Assembly (NCBI GenBank): GCA_025642065.1 | Contig: JAODUP010000419.1 | Span: forward strand, 250,001-314,000 | DNA length: 64,000 nt | Direction of reading: 5' to 3' | From: Paralvinella palmiformis | Taxonomy: Eukaryota; Annelida; Polychaeta; Terebellida; Alvinellidae | Shown: one piece after another, positions 1 to 13,774 of the stretch | Numbering within the stretch: the stretch's first letter is position 1 | Layout of the letters: the number at the start of each line of letters is the position of its first letter | Translations under genes and position numbers: made by a program | Notes under the pieces: generated by a model | The model's input: the letters and a program-made list of their open reading frames with translations, nothing else | Told to the model about the DNA's origin: nothing | The model's database searches: none

Positions 1-194
1 TCTATTCATGAACATCCCACTCTATCTGTTAGGGCCGCATCTGTCACATCAAATCATAACAGATCATTCATATTCATGTTGATCTTAATACCATGTCAGG
101 TTGTAATTTATCGCAGTATAAAATACAGTGCACGTTGAACAATTGAAGTAATAATAGTATAAATAATAATAGTACATTAGTGTGTGGGTTTTCT

Positions 195-1445
195 AAAATG
201 GAGTTGCTCTAAGGTGTTTTATACTGAAAACAGAATTAAAACAGATTTTATATATAAATGTAGCAGTTAATAGATGTTATAAACAAGCTAATTGATCTAA
301 GTTAGTTTTATAAATCTTACATAATATTTATTTACTTGCTCAAAGTTTGATATTATTTGGCAACTTATTCCAAGGCCTGGAAACTGATATTCGGAAAGTC
401 CCCCCTTCCGTGCATTGCTATGTGACCTTTTGGTACCCTGAAATCAAATAAGGCTCAGTTTGTAGCAGTTTTACTGGGATGTACCTTCATATCAGATCGT
501 TTGGATGAAGTGGTCCTGCTCCACTCAGTATTTTGAATGTATAAAACGGGATCCTCTACAGTGATCCGAAATGTACAGATAATCAGTGATGCTGGAATAA
601 AACTGATGTTATATTTGACTTTTTGCGATTGAGTTTTACCCAACACGTTCAGCACAGTTCTGCACTCACTGTTAGCAGTGTCTCAGAGAGCGGAATATAA
701 TCGTGCATTGTCATAGTCCAGGTGAGAAATTATAAGGGTTTGAGCTAATGTCTGGCTTATCTCATCATTTGTGTACTTACGTATAACTGCTATATCTCTT
801 ATTTGAAAATAACAGGAATTTACCTGCTTCCCCATTCCTACAGTATTATTTATAATAACCAGATGCTACCTCAATGTGAAGATTCTCAGTTTTCTTCAAA
901 TGTTGCTTGGATGAAAAAACAATAAATATTTATGTCTGCAATACCAGCTTCAACTGGGGATGAAATATCATCCAATTTATCATATGGCCTTAAAGTCATG
1001 TAGATTTTACTATCATCGGCATAACAATGATATTTAATGTTATGCCGTTTAATAATTTCACCAATTGGTTAAGTATACATGCAATTAATCTTTGGTCCTA
1101 AAACGAATCCCTGTGGTAGATCAATATGAAGAGATACATGTGGTGATGTTTTATCTGCGACTAGAACATACTGTCATTAGGGTATGACTTGATCCAAGTT
1201 AAGTCACTTCCCTGTATGTCAAAGGAAGATTCTTCAGTAGCATCTGGTAATGGATTACATCAAAGGCTGAAGGAAAATCAAGCATAATTAATGCCGTCAT
1301 GCATCCTTCGTCACGAGACTCAGCAATGACACTGTGCACTTTCAAGAGAGCAGTTTCTGTTGAATGACCTCTATTATAAGCAGACTGCTAACTGTCAGGG
1401 AGGTCATTGTGCTCTAAGTGCGTTTTAAAAAATAAAAGTTGCTAC
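195..1445 (-). mobile_element. Decayed LINE, family A copy 1 (3' half)
   Basis: Minus-strand remnant of an L2/CR1-like non-LTR retrotransposon. It aligns by eye with the copy at 24330-25650: shared segments include the CAACT..TTCCA..GCCTGG region and the TCTCTTATTTGA..ATAACA segment. An AAT-rich tail at 150-180 marks its 3' end. Reading frames are broken throughout. Boundaries are approximate. Confidence 0.72.
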
Positions 1446-1472
1446 CACCATTTCGATTAATTTGGAGATAAA

Positions 1473-4015
1473 GCAAAGGTAAGTAAGTAAGTAATTTCAT
1501 TTCAAATGATACATAACCATAACAATAAATACATAAATACAGATACACCAACAAGCGTATTATTTGCGGTATTGTATAAAGGTCAACGAAGAATTGTGGC
1601 TAATGATCGTTATTTGTCTAATATTTATAGTAATCGCATACATAAGGTTTTACACACCATGTGGAACGTTAGCAAATAACAAGCAAAATTCAAACAAGAT
1701 TCATAATGTGGAGGTTTATTGCAGGTGGCATAACCAGCTTTTCAATGTGTGTTTAGGAAATACTTCTTCAAACGGTAACTGTAAGAGGATACTGATTTAG
1801 CCTCTTTGACATATTGAGACAATTCAAGCCATAGTTTGGGACCACGATAAAGGGAATTTCGCATAATATAATCGAATTTGATCAATGGAAGATGCAAGTA
1901 TTTGTGTCTGTCTAGTAGCCTAGCTGTGTACCTCATCATTTGTGGTAAAGATTGTAAGCATTGGTTGTGGCAGTGTGGCCACTGTAATGCTATGCACCAG
2001 CTTTCCAACTTGGATATTATGAATATTCGGGAGCTTTAGTTTGTTGTATTTCTTGAGAATGGGGGATGTGTGATCGTTATATTTGACCTTTGTAATAATG
2101 CGTATAGCTTTGTTTTGTAAAACAACAAGTCGCTTGGTATGGCTCTTGTATGATGAGCCTCAGAGTAGATTACTATAATACAAATAATGATGGATGAGTG
2201 TATGCTATATTGTTTTTGCTCGGAAGTCACAGCATGTTTTACAGCTTCCATTGTGCAAATTCCACTGGTTATCTTTGATTTACATAATTGTATCTGTTCA
2301 TGCTAGTTCATTTTCTCGTCTAGGAAGAAACCCATAAATTTGGCGCAATGGAATATATCTAATAGATTTGGCCCAATAGACAATTTCATTTCTCCAGGCA
2401 CCACTAAGCTCTTGTTTCTGGATAGTAGCACATAATGTATTTTCCATTTTAACCAGTCAGCAACTGAGTTCATATCGTATAGATGGTGGACAAAAATGGA
2501 ACCAGTACTGAGCCCCGATGGACACCGCATGTAATCGTCATAATCTTTGAATTGGTGTCCGTGTATGCAACATACTGTTTCCAGTAACTTAAGTAACTAC
2601 GAAACCACCCCAAGGCCTAACCACGAACTCCATAATGATGTCATTTCTTAAGTAGAATAGAGTGATCAATCGTGTCAAAGGCATTGGAGAAGTCCAGGAA
2701 GACAGATAATATGGCTTCATGATTCTCAAAGCATTTGAGTGTGTCTGTTGCAAAAAATTCAACTATTGCATTAATAGTAGAATGTCCATGACGGAATTCA
2801 TACTGGCTGGCATAAAAAAATACCCTGTTGCATGAGAAAATTGTACACCCTATTGTGTACATCTTTTCAAGGGTTTCTGAGACACCTGGCAGAAGGGATT
2901 GGACGATAATTACAAAAATATCTTTGTCCTTTGATTTATATATAGGTATCACTTTTGCCGTTTTCATATATTGCTCAGTATAAGAGAATAGGCTTTACTA
3001 TTGCATCGTTAATCTGGTTGAAGAAACTTAAAACTTAGCTGGTCGTGTCCCGAACTTTTCTTCAGGTGCAAAGAATTTAACATTTTCTGATTTCGTTCTG
3101 GTCAGTTGGAACTAATTGTATTGAATTATCATTCAACGTGCCTGGCAAGTATTCATGATATTCTTTTCGACTTTTGGGTATTGATGTGGCAACTTTCAAA
3201 CTCATTTCTATAAAATAGTTACAGAATTCATCAACTATTGTTTTAGGATTTGTCAACTCATGGTTATCCATGTGGAAAGTATCAGGTAATGTGCTTTTAT
3301 TTAATGCATCCCTAGCCAGAGAATTTAGGATTTGCCATGTCTTTCTGGTGTCATGTTTTTACCCGTTCAAATATATTGGTGTAGTATTTAGTTTTACCTG
3401 TCTTTTTCAATTTATTATACTTATTTTTGTACTTAATAAACTATACATAAAGATAGTAGGTTTTCAGTTTATTTATGCATTTATGAAATAGCTTGTCCTT
3501 CATTCGTGACGACACCATCAGACCATTGGTCATCCAAAGTTCTCTTATAATTTGCTTGTTTGGATTAGTGACTGTTTTCTCCGGTGCAAATTTGTCAATG
3601 GTATTCATCACCTTCGCTGTAAATAGTGCATATGCATCATCTATAGTGCTGGTGATTATGGGTATCCAGTCAGTTCGAAGCAGTTCATCTTGTATGTCCC
3701 AATAATTTTATCGTTTAATGTTCGATGAGTAAAAGTTAATGGACACTTAGTTTTCGCTGATGTGGTTTCTCATTGCATGTTAGTATAGGCAAATGGCCTG
3801 ATATGTCAGATAAAATAATATCTAAAAATACTGGAGACGTTGTGTCACACTTGACGTAAATATTATCTATCAGTGTGGCTGCTCGTATGTGTGATTCTAG
3901 TTGACCTTCAAGTAATCAAACTTTTGATCACCTCCCAGTACAATTTCGCATCTCAATGGCCGTAACTGGTCAAGTATCATTTCATATCTAGTTAAGGATA
4001 ACCGTTCGTTTTATG
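1473..4015 (-). mobile_element. Decayed LINE, family B
   Basis: Minus-strand non-LTR retrotransposon with a TTAC-type simple tail at its 3' end (1475-1492). From 5' to 3': endonuclease C-terminus near 3790-3920 (AATLIDNIY, LSDISGHLPI), linker (3077-3271), reverse transcriptase palm at 2641-2967 (LSVFLDFSNAFDTIDHSIL, preceded by YEFRHGHSTINAI), and a C-terminal domain at 1742-2008 (NSLYRGPKLWLELSQYVKEA). Several frameshifts separate these parts, so it is inactive. The clade (Jockey/CR1-like) is uncertain. Confidence 0.8.
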
Positions 4016-4983
4016 TTAGGGACCTTATATATTTCGCCAACTATCATTTACTGTTACCAGTCTTTACTTCTGGAAATCCCGATTCAAATCTACCTTCAAA
4101 AAAGTGACAAATCGTCCCTGATAATTCTTCATATCCGTCTTATAAAACCCAGCTACCTTGAGTAACGGAGTTATGGTGGCCCAGTTCAATTAGATTCAGA
4201 AACATTTCTTCAAAAGCCAACTGGACAGTTGATAAGTGTCTTACATATTTCAATGGAATGAATTTTTTAGTGGAGCTCAGAATTCGTTTTATTTTACATC
4301 AAAAGTTATGTTGACATTATGTCTTATATTGCTTTCCATAAAAAATAATGTGCTTTCTCGTGTTATACGCTTATATAAGGAATTCAAGTTGAAATAATTA
4401 GATATACACATATACCATGAATGGTACGGTGTAAATATGACAAGCTTTATTTTGAAAGGTTGATATTGTGAGTTGTTCCCAAATATATTGCTTTACTTCG
4501 CATCAATGGAAAAAATACATAATTAAAGAATCTCGATACGCCAATTTAAAAAATGCACCTTTTCATATATGATCTTGTAAGATCTACATTATACATGTAT
4601 ATGCTAATGAAATTAACAGCTAATGAATATTTTTATACTGTTTGTGAAAGTAAATAATGCACCCAGAACAGTTCAGAAGGAACCTGTTTAATATGATTAA
4701 ATTCTTATAAAATATTCTAGGCAATAATATTTCTGGAAATTTCTTAAAAGAAATGTTCTGTGGTATTTCGCAACTGGACAGTTAATTTAAATTGATATTA
4801 TTCTTCAAATTAGACCATTTCTTCTAGATGGCTACTTGACCAATCATCTACAGAAATTGATACAGAGAAATAGCATCAATCTGTAAGGGTATGTAGAGAA
4901 ATGATCAAATATTTCGATGTACGAGTAGTAATTCCATGCATTGTTTCATTTTTCATTTATATGGGTACACTGTGATAAAGAAT

Positions 4984-5021
<38 letters not shown>

Positions 5022-5118
5022 AGCTCTGTTATCGTTTTTTGTGCAAAAGTTCAAGATTGTGCACACAGACACAAACAAAGAGCTGAGTGCAAGTTCAATC
5101 ACATAACCCGAGTCATGT
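4016..5118. other. KHK downstream flank, no gene seen
   Basis: AT-rich sequence between LINE B and the KHK stop codon, with a (CT)n tract at 4985-5017. It probably contains the KHK 3'UTR. I saw no clear polyadenylation hexamer close to the stop and no other coding similarity. Confidence 0.5.
4985..5017. repeat. (CT)n microsatellite
   Basis: About 16 uninterrupted CT dinucleotides, roughly 100 bp downstream of the KHK stop on the gene strand, where it reads (AG)n. Confidence 0.95.
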
Positions 5119-5386
5119 CTAATTCACAATCTTCTTAATTTGTTCAGCCATTCCACTCCATCCACGCATCCCACATTTAGCACCAGCCACCTGACAACCG
5201 AATATTATAGCCTTCTGAACACTTCTGCCGCAACTTAAAGCTGAGAGTGTGGCAGCAATGAATGTGTCCCCGGCAGCCAATGTATCAACCAATCTGAGTG
5301 GAGGGTAAGCAGGTGACGTCACAACACTGCCGTCAGGTGACACTGCGGCAGCTCCACATTCTCCCCAAGGACATACGAGGATGGCT
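5119..5386 (-). CDS. KHK: KHK terminal coding exon 6
   Basis: Encodes AILVCPWGECG, the LVDTLAAGDTF ATP/anion-hole signature, GRSVQKAIIFGCQVAGAKCG and a short tail ending KKIVN, then stop at 5121-5119. Acceptor TTTTTCCAG at 5387. The second Gly of the usual DTxGAGD motif (residue 261) is Ala. Confidence 0.95.
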
Positions 5387-7340
5387 CTGGAAAAAGCATG
5401 CCATAATAAATAGACAATCGAAATTAGTGCATTTAGAATAAATAAATATCAACGTTCAGCCCCATTGCCTAAATAAGCACACCCACACACAGACACCAGT
5501 TCTTACTCAGATCTATATCAGAACAGCAACGGTTTATGATATTCTAAGTATATACATTATGGGGACCATTCAATAACGAAGTACGTGCAGCACCAGAAAG
5601 AAACAAGGTCATAACTTTCGTGTGTGCATATTCCAAATATTATAATCATTGTTTGATTACATTTGTACGAACTCAACATTAATGTTAACGATCAGGAATA
5701 AGCTTTACTAGGTGATGGATACATAATGGAAGGCTAAAATTTTGAATTCCATTGTCAACATTCTGACAATCATGTATATCTAACCCAGTTTGAATAAGTA
5801 GACCCATCAGCATTTAAAGTTAAAATGGGTTATTAGTACTTGGCTATCCGAATTTTATCAGCTTCAAGGCGGGCATCATTTGGAAATCTGTTAAGAGTGG
5901 AGTCAATTGAAGTTGAATAACGGTGTCGGGGTAGTTAGGCCTACAGCACCCGGTTGTTAATAACTGATTAATAACTATATTATTCTAGGATAATGTAGCC
6001 AAAATGCAGCTATGATACTATAAAGCCACAAATCATTAACTTACCCTCGTCTACATCTGGTGAACATCTGTTCAACGGCTTGTTCCATTGATTGGTAGCC
6101 AAGTCCTTGTGCGTAATCCTTGCTGACAAATACCACATCTGCGGCGTCAAACAAACAACTTAAGTTATCTCTTCTCTTTTCTATCTCGACAGATGTTGTC
6201 ATCTTACCATTGTCGCTATTATTGTTTAGCTCATCTATATACTGCAGCATAGCTTTAATAACATCAGCATCAGGTCTACCCTTTGCAAAAAACGAATTGA
6301 ACAAATGCGTAATAAAAACATGCCAATATATAAAATCGATATTTTAATATTGAGGAATTATATTTGATTAATTTTCTTCATACGTCTTCGTTTAAGAAAC
6401 AAACCTAGTGAACAATTTACTCAACAATGGTACATCTGTGTTGATTTTAATTTTAGCATAAAAATATGAAGAAGTGGATTATATCTTCTGTTGTGTGAGG
6501 TAAAGGTTCTCAAATCGGAACCAAATAATATTCCCCATTTAACACTTAAAATAATAATAATAATATATTTTGACTACTAATCTGATGTGTAGACACTTTT
6601 GTGAGTACAATAACAAATACCGAAATAACAATTTACTAAAGCTACTAAATGTTAGAACGAAGGTATACTGCGTTTTCTTTCCAGCTTTATCTGAAGTATA
6701 AAGGGTCATGATGAGCACATTACGTCTCTTTATATTTAGCATACTGCCAATTTATTATGGTTATTCGTTGAAGGTTAGCCCCTCGCATAAAACAAAATCC
6801 CTATTTCTTTGTAGTAAATAAGTCCACGTGTTAAAACACGAGCACGACGATTGTCAGTAAATGATACGTATGCAGAACACAGAAGAAATAAACATGAAAG
6901 TTCGTTTCGACAGCTATCCCGTTGACTTGTGTGCGCCAGAACAAGGTTTAATTCTGCTTTCAGTGTAAAGAGCATAAGAGCAAGTCAGGTTGATTGAGGC
7001 ACTATAAAATTATTATTATTATTATTATTATTATTGTTATTATCATCTCACTTTTTGCTTCTATATAGACGCATGGTCAATTATAATATTGAATTGGGTT
7101 ATTTGACAAATAGAAATTCATTTACTTAAAAACTGTAATTTTAGTTGTGTACCATTCTCTCTGTTGCTAAAAGTGATTGAAAATTAAAGTAACTCACCTC
7201 AAAATGAACCCATTTATATAGATTGCTATGAAACGGTAATTTCTTGAAATCGTCCAATGTTAGTTCTGGAAGGTTTCTGTTGACATAATTACAATGGGTA
7301 TAAAAGTCATCGTAAAGCGCGCGCGCGAACACACACGCGC

Positions 7341-7380
<40 letters not shown>

Positions 7381-10300
7381 AACTGGTTTGGATTAATATC
7401 AAGACAATACCAACCTTACCTCTGGCAGGATAATATTGTCCTGGATGCATTATATGTATTTGATATGATAGTGGCTGTTGGCGTACGAATTCCAAGATGA
7501 ATAACACAGTGTTCATATATAATGCCATAATTCTTGAGATCTTCATCTAGGAATCTGGAATAATAAAGTAAGGAAGTCGAGTTTGCTTCTTTTTGACATA
7601 AAAGACATGATTAATGATATAAATTGTTTTGGAATAATTACCTTTATGACAGTATTCACATAGGTAGATGTCAGTGTATGCGTGTGTGTGTGTGCACGGG
7701 AGCGTGTGTGTTTTAGGATAATATAAAGTGGCACTAGCTTAGAACATCAATTTATAAACATGCCTTGAATCCTATATCTCTATACATATCTCTATAAATA
7801 AATAAATATATACATACTTGAACCTAAACATACAAGAAACAAAACTACACAACACATCTATACATACGTAGACATATATATCAAGGTTACTCTTCAGCTT
7901 GTGGAAGCGAAGTAGTCTGCTTTTCGTATGTGACAAATGTGTCACGTCCAGAGGGAAGCAGTTGTGTGTAGACTACGTATAGGAAGCGGAAATACACACA
8001 AATTTGATACACACACATTTGATACGCGACGCATGCGTGTTGTACAATATATGTTAATGCATACATAAGATAACTATTTTGACAGCACAGTTTACATTCA
8101 GCAGTAATTTGCTGTGGTTCAAAAATAAACTTATACATCAGGACATTTCATCACCACAGATGCTGACATCAGCTTCATTCTGGATTCGAATAACTAAACA
8201 CATCTTACCCATGTCGGTAGGATAGGACAGACATATGTCTAGCCTCCCAAGTTATTGTCTGATGAGGGTGAAAAGTTAGGCCGTTCATAGGCTCGGCGCA
8301 TCAATCAAAATAACAGTTTCAGTTGAACATGTGACAAAATTGTGGCAATGACGCTACCTACATGTGGAAGCAGCAAAACGACTAAGCTAAAATCATCACT
8401 TAGTGAACGTTCGTCCACGCTTAATTTTACGTCCCTTGTTATATATGCAATTAGGTATGATGGGGTCTAAAATAAAGCGCCTATCCGCTTGATATACTAA
8501 TAGATATTTAGTGTTTAGTTATTGAAATAAATTACAATTTAGCGCAGTTTTGTATTTTGTCTTTCGAAATACTTGGCTAGGAAGGGATCGTACCTGGACG
8601 TTTAGTTGGCACCAACAGAGATCTTATTTGAACATACACTTTAATGTGAAGGTATCAAAATTATCAAGACAATGGCTGAATATTTTGTTTTACATATGTT
8701 TTGATGTTTATTTATAATTTGTAATATTGTTACTGATCAATAAGTATACACAGTCAGTCAGTCTAGTCTGGAAGATCCTACATCTGAAAAGCAGCAATAA
8801 TTAGAGAACAAACTAAGGAGAACGGCTATGGTGGTACGTATGAAGTACATGTTATAATTAGTCCTGGCCGATATTAGTAGGGAAAGTGTTTGGTATAAAG
8901 GTCCACATTATTAGACTTATGTAGACAAATAGAATATTACTGTAACGGGCATAATGAAACTCTGGATTTCATATCATGAAATTAGCCAAGAAGTGTATGA
9001 TTCTATTTGTACACAGAAATCAAACTTCGGTTTCAGTGAGAAACACTTCATGGGCAGTAGAAATTCCTCTAGTTATCATTAATCATACACATCTTTACCG
9101 AATCTGATATTTTATAGCCTAAACTGTCACACAAACAAAAAGGAAAGCGGAGATTACCGAAATATTAATGTCTTGTAATCAGCCTAAAACATTTATAGAT
9201 TAATCAATACAAGTTTGGCTATGAAGTACTTACTATAAACAAAATCACAAGATCCATATTTAGATGTTGAAAGAGGCAACCTCCACAAGTAGTCGGGGAC
9301 ATCATTATGAATCTCAATTGGAAACCTTTAATTGGTAATTAAATTAAATTATTTAAGAATGACAGGGTGTTACCGTGTAGATCCGAGGTATATCATCTTG
9401 ATTCTTCCCTGAATATATGGAGGATATACAATCATCACAACACTCGAATAAATATGAAGGATCAGTTAATGAGCTAGTAGAAGACTATAACAAAGGTGTC
9501 CAAATTATAATTAATTACCATGCTTCCTCTAATTGAAATTATTAGACTCCAGCTCCCTGGAACACTGATAAACTTAGATCTGTTAAGAAAATTCGGAGGA
9601 AAGCAGAGAAAACCAGGCACCGAACTTCCATAATGGTGCACTTTGAAGTATACAGGTAACTATGTATAAAAATGAATACAATATTATATGAGTATAATGT
9701 TTCCATTCTACAAAGATAGAGGAACGTGGAAAAGATAAAATGAAACTCTTCAAACAAACAAGTAACCTTTTACAATAATAATGGCCGAAACGGTGATTAT
9801 TATTATGTGAAGAACCATGAGAATCTTCGCATTAAGGTAGAATACCTGTATATCAATTCTTCCATGTCTATGAAAAATAGTGGTACCTTCAAGTAAAAAC
9901 CATAGTGCTCATTTTTAAGAACAAAAATAATGAGACATAGATACCATATTGGTAAAAATGAAAGTACACAGTAATCGAAAAATGGCACTAGAAAGTGTTG
10001 AAGTTTTATCACAACCTTTTATCCACATAGTACACTAAATGGGAAAGCAGAGTGACGAAGCTAATAAAACACCATTCAGGCATGATCCAGTTAGTATTTG
10101 TAACACATTTCTATGTTACTGTGAGAGTGTGTTTTGCTTAATCTCGGAATTAGTCACAACTTCAACACAAAAAGAGTAATCCCGAAAGTGAAACATCCCA
10201 CCAAAAAACGGATTCTAACCGTTATTTGAATAATATTAGGTTAAATTTGTTTTTAAACGAAGCACACCAAATCTATAGGATGGAGTACAACGGTATCTAA

Positions 10301-10846
10301 TGTTCTATCTGTTTATCACGGTTAGATATAAAATAAATTCTTAAATATTTAAGGCGGCACCTCCATGATCTAACGGTAACGGGTTGGGCCACACATCACT
10401 ACCATCCGTGTTAGAATCTCGGCGTGAGCATTTCAGAAGGGCATTTCACCTTTGACCTCGCTTCGTTATCTTAGGAGTTCCTTTGATCCATTTAGCCTAC
10501 CAAGTGCACAAAAGTGGCCATAAAACATCAATCATCACCATCATCATCTTCAAATGTTTAAGGAACTTACATAGTTGTCAAAACTGGCATAGAACAAGCA
10601 TTCGGGATAATGGATCACATAAACGGTATCAATACACTATTTTACAAATAATCTATAAACTTTGTTTCATTTAAAGGTAGGACACAAGGATATTTATTTG
10701 ATGCTTTATTTTATTTACCCAAGTTGACACGGTTTGAGCGTTTTTCCTGGCCTATATAGCTCCTGCACACAAGTCTCAACCCATACTTCTTGATATTTAG
10801 CTCAGGATAAATACATGTAAACTGAGGTTATCAGAAGCTTTCATAT

Positions 10847-10930
<84 letters not shown>

Positions 10931-11045
10931 GCCTTGTTGGACTTCTTATTAAACATAAGACTACTGGGAATGAGTAGTTGATAACATCCCAAAACAAAGT
11001 ATTAAGAGTACGGTAACATCCATGATCTTATTTTTGTTTGTATAT

Positions 11046-11084
<39 letters not shown>

Positions 11085-13741
11085 CAAAAACTTCTATTGC
11101 GCCAACAAATGATCAGATGGAGTGGAAACTTAGGAGGGATAGGCAAGTCTAAAAAGGTGAGTTTTTAAATGGTGATGGAAAGAAACTATGTTATTTGATG
11201 ACTTAACATGTCCAGGGAGTGCATTCCGAAGAGTAGGGACAGCAACTGAAAAAGCACAAGTCTCAGCATGAGGTTTAACCCTGAGAACCAGATGAACGGA
11301 ACTCTCTGGGGCTTGGGTAATATAGAAAGCATGGAAAATAGATCTGAAGATTTTCCAGAAGTAAGAGTTTGTTAGGCAATGATGCAGAATTTGAAAATGA
11401 TGCGAGATTGAACAGGGAGCCGATGAATTGATTTAAGGAATGGGACAGGATGAGAAAACTGAGGAGACCGTATGAGTGCTGTAGCAATGGTTTTGGCGAC
11501 TGAAAGAGAAAATGTAGAGACGAATACTGCAAAGGTCACGAATATAATTGAAGCAGCAGCGAAATATCTGAGAAATATGTTCCTGAAATTAAAATCGCAA
11601 TCAAATGTAACCCCAAGATTATGTACAGTGTCTGATGGTGTGCTGCTATGACTAAGGATGCTCGTACAGAAGAAACGAGTAAGTTTGCTGCGTTGTCTGG
11701 ATGTACATATAATGATGAAATCTGTTTTGTTGGCATTGAGCTTAACTTTATTGTTTGTCATCCAGCCAGAGATATAACTGAGACAGTCACCTAGCTGTTT
11801 AAGGGAGGGAAAGATCACTGTCTGCTGTAGATAAAGATGTGTATACTTGGGTGTTATCTGCACATAAATGATGGTCTAATTTGTGGCTATGAATAAGAGA
11901 GCTTAGTGGTATGGTATATAGAGTAAACAGTAGCGATCCAAGAACAGAGCCTTGGGGAACACCGCAAAACAAAGGCGCTGCCTTTGAGAATTCCAAGTGA
12001 GTGCAGTTACCGATATGCCATACCAATCAGAGAGACGATCAAGAAGAACAGAATAATGAATGGTGTCAAAAGCTACAGATAAATCTAATAGTGTTAGTGC
12101 TGTGACATTTCCTATGTCCATGTTTAGTGATATGTCGTTGTGAACTTTCAGTAGAGTGAAAGTGTTTGTAAGCAGACTGAAAAACATTAGACAGGTGATT
12201 ACATTTTGAGTGAACGTTCAAACGACAAGATACGACTTTATCTAATACTTTAGGTATGAAATATATATTAGAAATAGGTCTATAGCTGTTTATGTCATTG
12301 GCTGCTAAAGATGGTTTCTTAAGAAGAGGGATTACATGGGCATGTTTAAAACGAGAAGAGAACACCCCGGGGCTTAGTGATTAATTAAGTTCACAGGACT
12401 TATCAGGGGATGATAAAATTAGTTTAGAAACTTCAGTAAGTAGGCTGGTTTAATCAGTGTGCAAGGGTGAAGTACAACTGGAAAATCAATATCGTAACTG
12501 AAAGCACAACCTGGGAAAGAAGCATGAATTTGGGTGATCTTATCCTTGACATGTTTGGAGAGAAAAAATGCAGAGTGAATTAGTTGAATCATGAGCGGGA
12601 AGATAAAGAGAAGCCTTTCTATGGAGAGTCCTATTTATACAGTTCCAGAGTTAACTAAAGGAATCAATTACAATTAACCAGCACGACCACGAATACCGGC
12701 ATTTAGTAATATAACAAAGGTGAAGGGAAGACTGCCTATTAGTAGACTATCCTACTGGTTCAAAGTGTATTGAGAGTGGATAATCTCCTCAAATTGCCTA
12801 AAACAATGGTTTAGTATGGTGGCTAACTGGCTATATACTGGCTGTTGTGAATATTGAGAACAATACATTTGAAGATCAAACTTTAGAAATATCTAAACGG
12901 AGTCAATATATAATAATTTTATATTATTATTAGTATAGGGAAACGATACATCTGACGTGTTAACATGATAAAATACTGTGTCCAATTGCAGTAATAGTTA
13001 GTTTCAATGGTAGTGTCTATGAGATTAAATTAACATCAACATCTTTATCTACACACGCGAAGTCCCCCCTCCCCCACACGCATACAAACCTACTGACTGA
13101 CTGAACCACTCACTCACTCACTCACTCGCGTACTCACTCATTCACTTCAGATCAAACACACAAATTGAATTTGGATCCAGTGACGATCGATATATATATC
13201 GGCAAATATATAAGCGTACATCCTCATGAAACGTATTTTAATCCCGTGTCTGCGTCTGCCAGCCACAGGATATATCTAGCCTACCAGCCACAGAATACAT
13301 CTAGTCTACCAGCCACAGGATATATTTAGTCTTACAGCGAGGAAGGAAATGGGATATTATGGAAAAGTGTAGTAGTAGTAGTAGTAGTAGTAATAATAAC
13401 AACATTAATAGCAACAATATCAACAATAGAGTACTAGAATAATTACTGCTAATACTTCTACTACTACAACTACTAGTAGTAGTAATAGCAGTAATATTAA
13501 CAATTACCTTTGCTCCATGCTGTCTGTAATGACACCCAGAAACTCGATTTCTTCTCCAATTAAAGCCAATGCTGTGCTGCTGTTTGAGGCATTACCTCCT
13601 CTTTGCCATAAAATGTCTACACATCTGAGGACAGAAATACATCAGAGCTAATCTGAAGCGCATATTCATAAATACCGGGAATTCTGGATACTTTCACAAA
13701 TAAACATACAGTTTAATAAAACAACGGCGTTCGCCTTCCCA

Positions 13742-13774
<33 letters not shown>

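Noticed and set aside
7420..7554. Apparent frameshift with an in-frame stop in KHK exon 3
   Set aside because: On re-reading the bases two had been dropped; the actual sequence gives an open frame (SNTYNASRTIL) and a 135-nt exon in correct phase.
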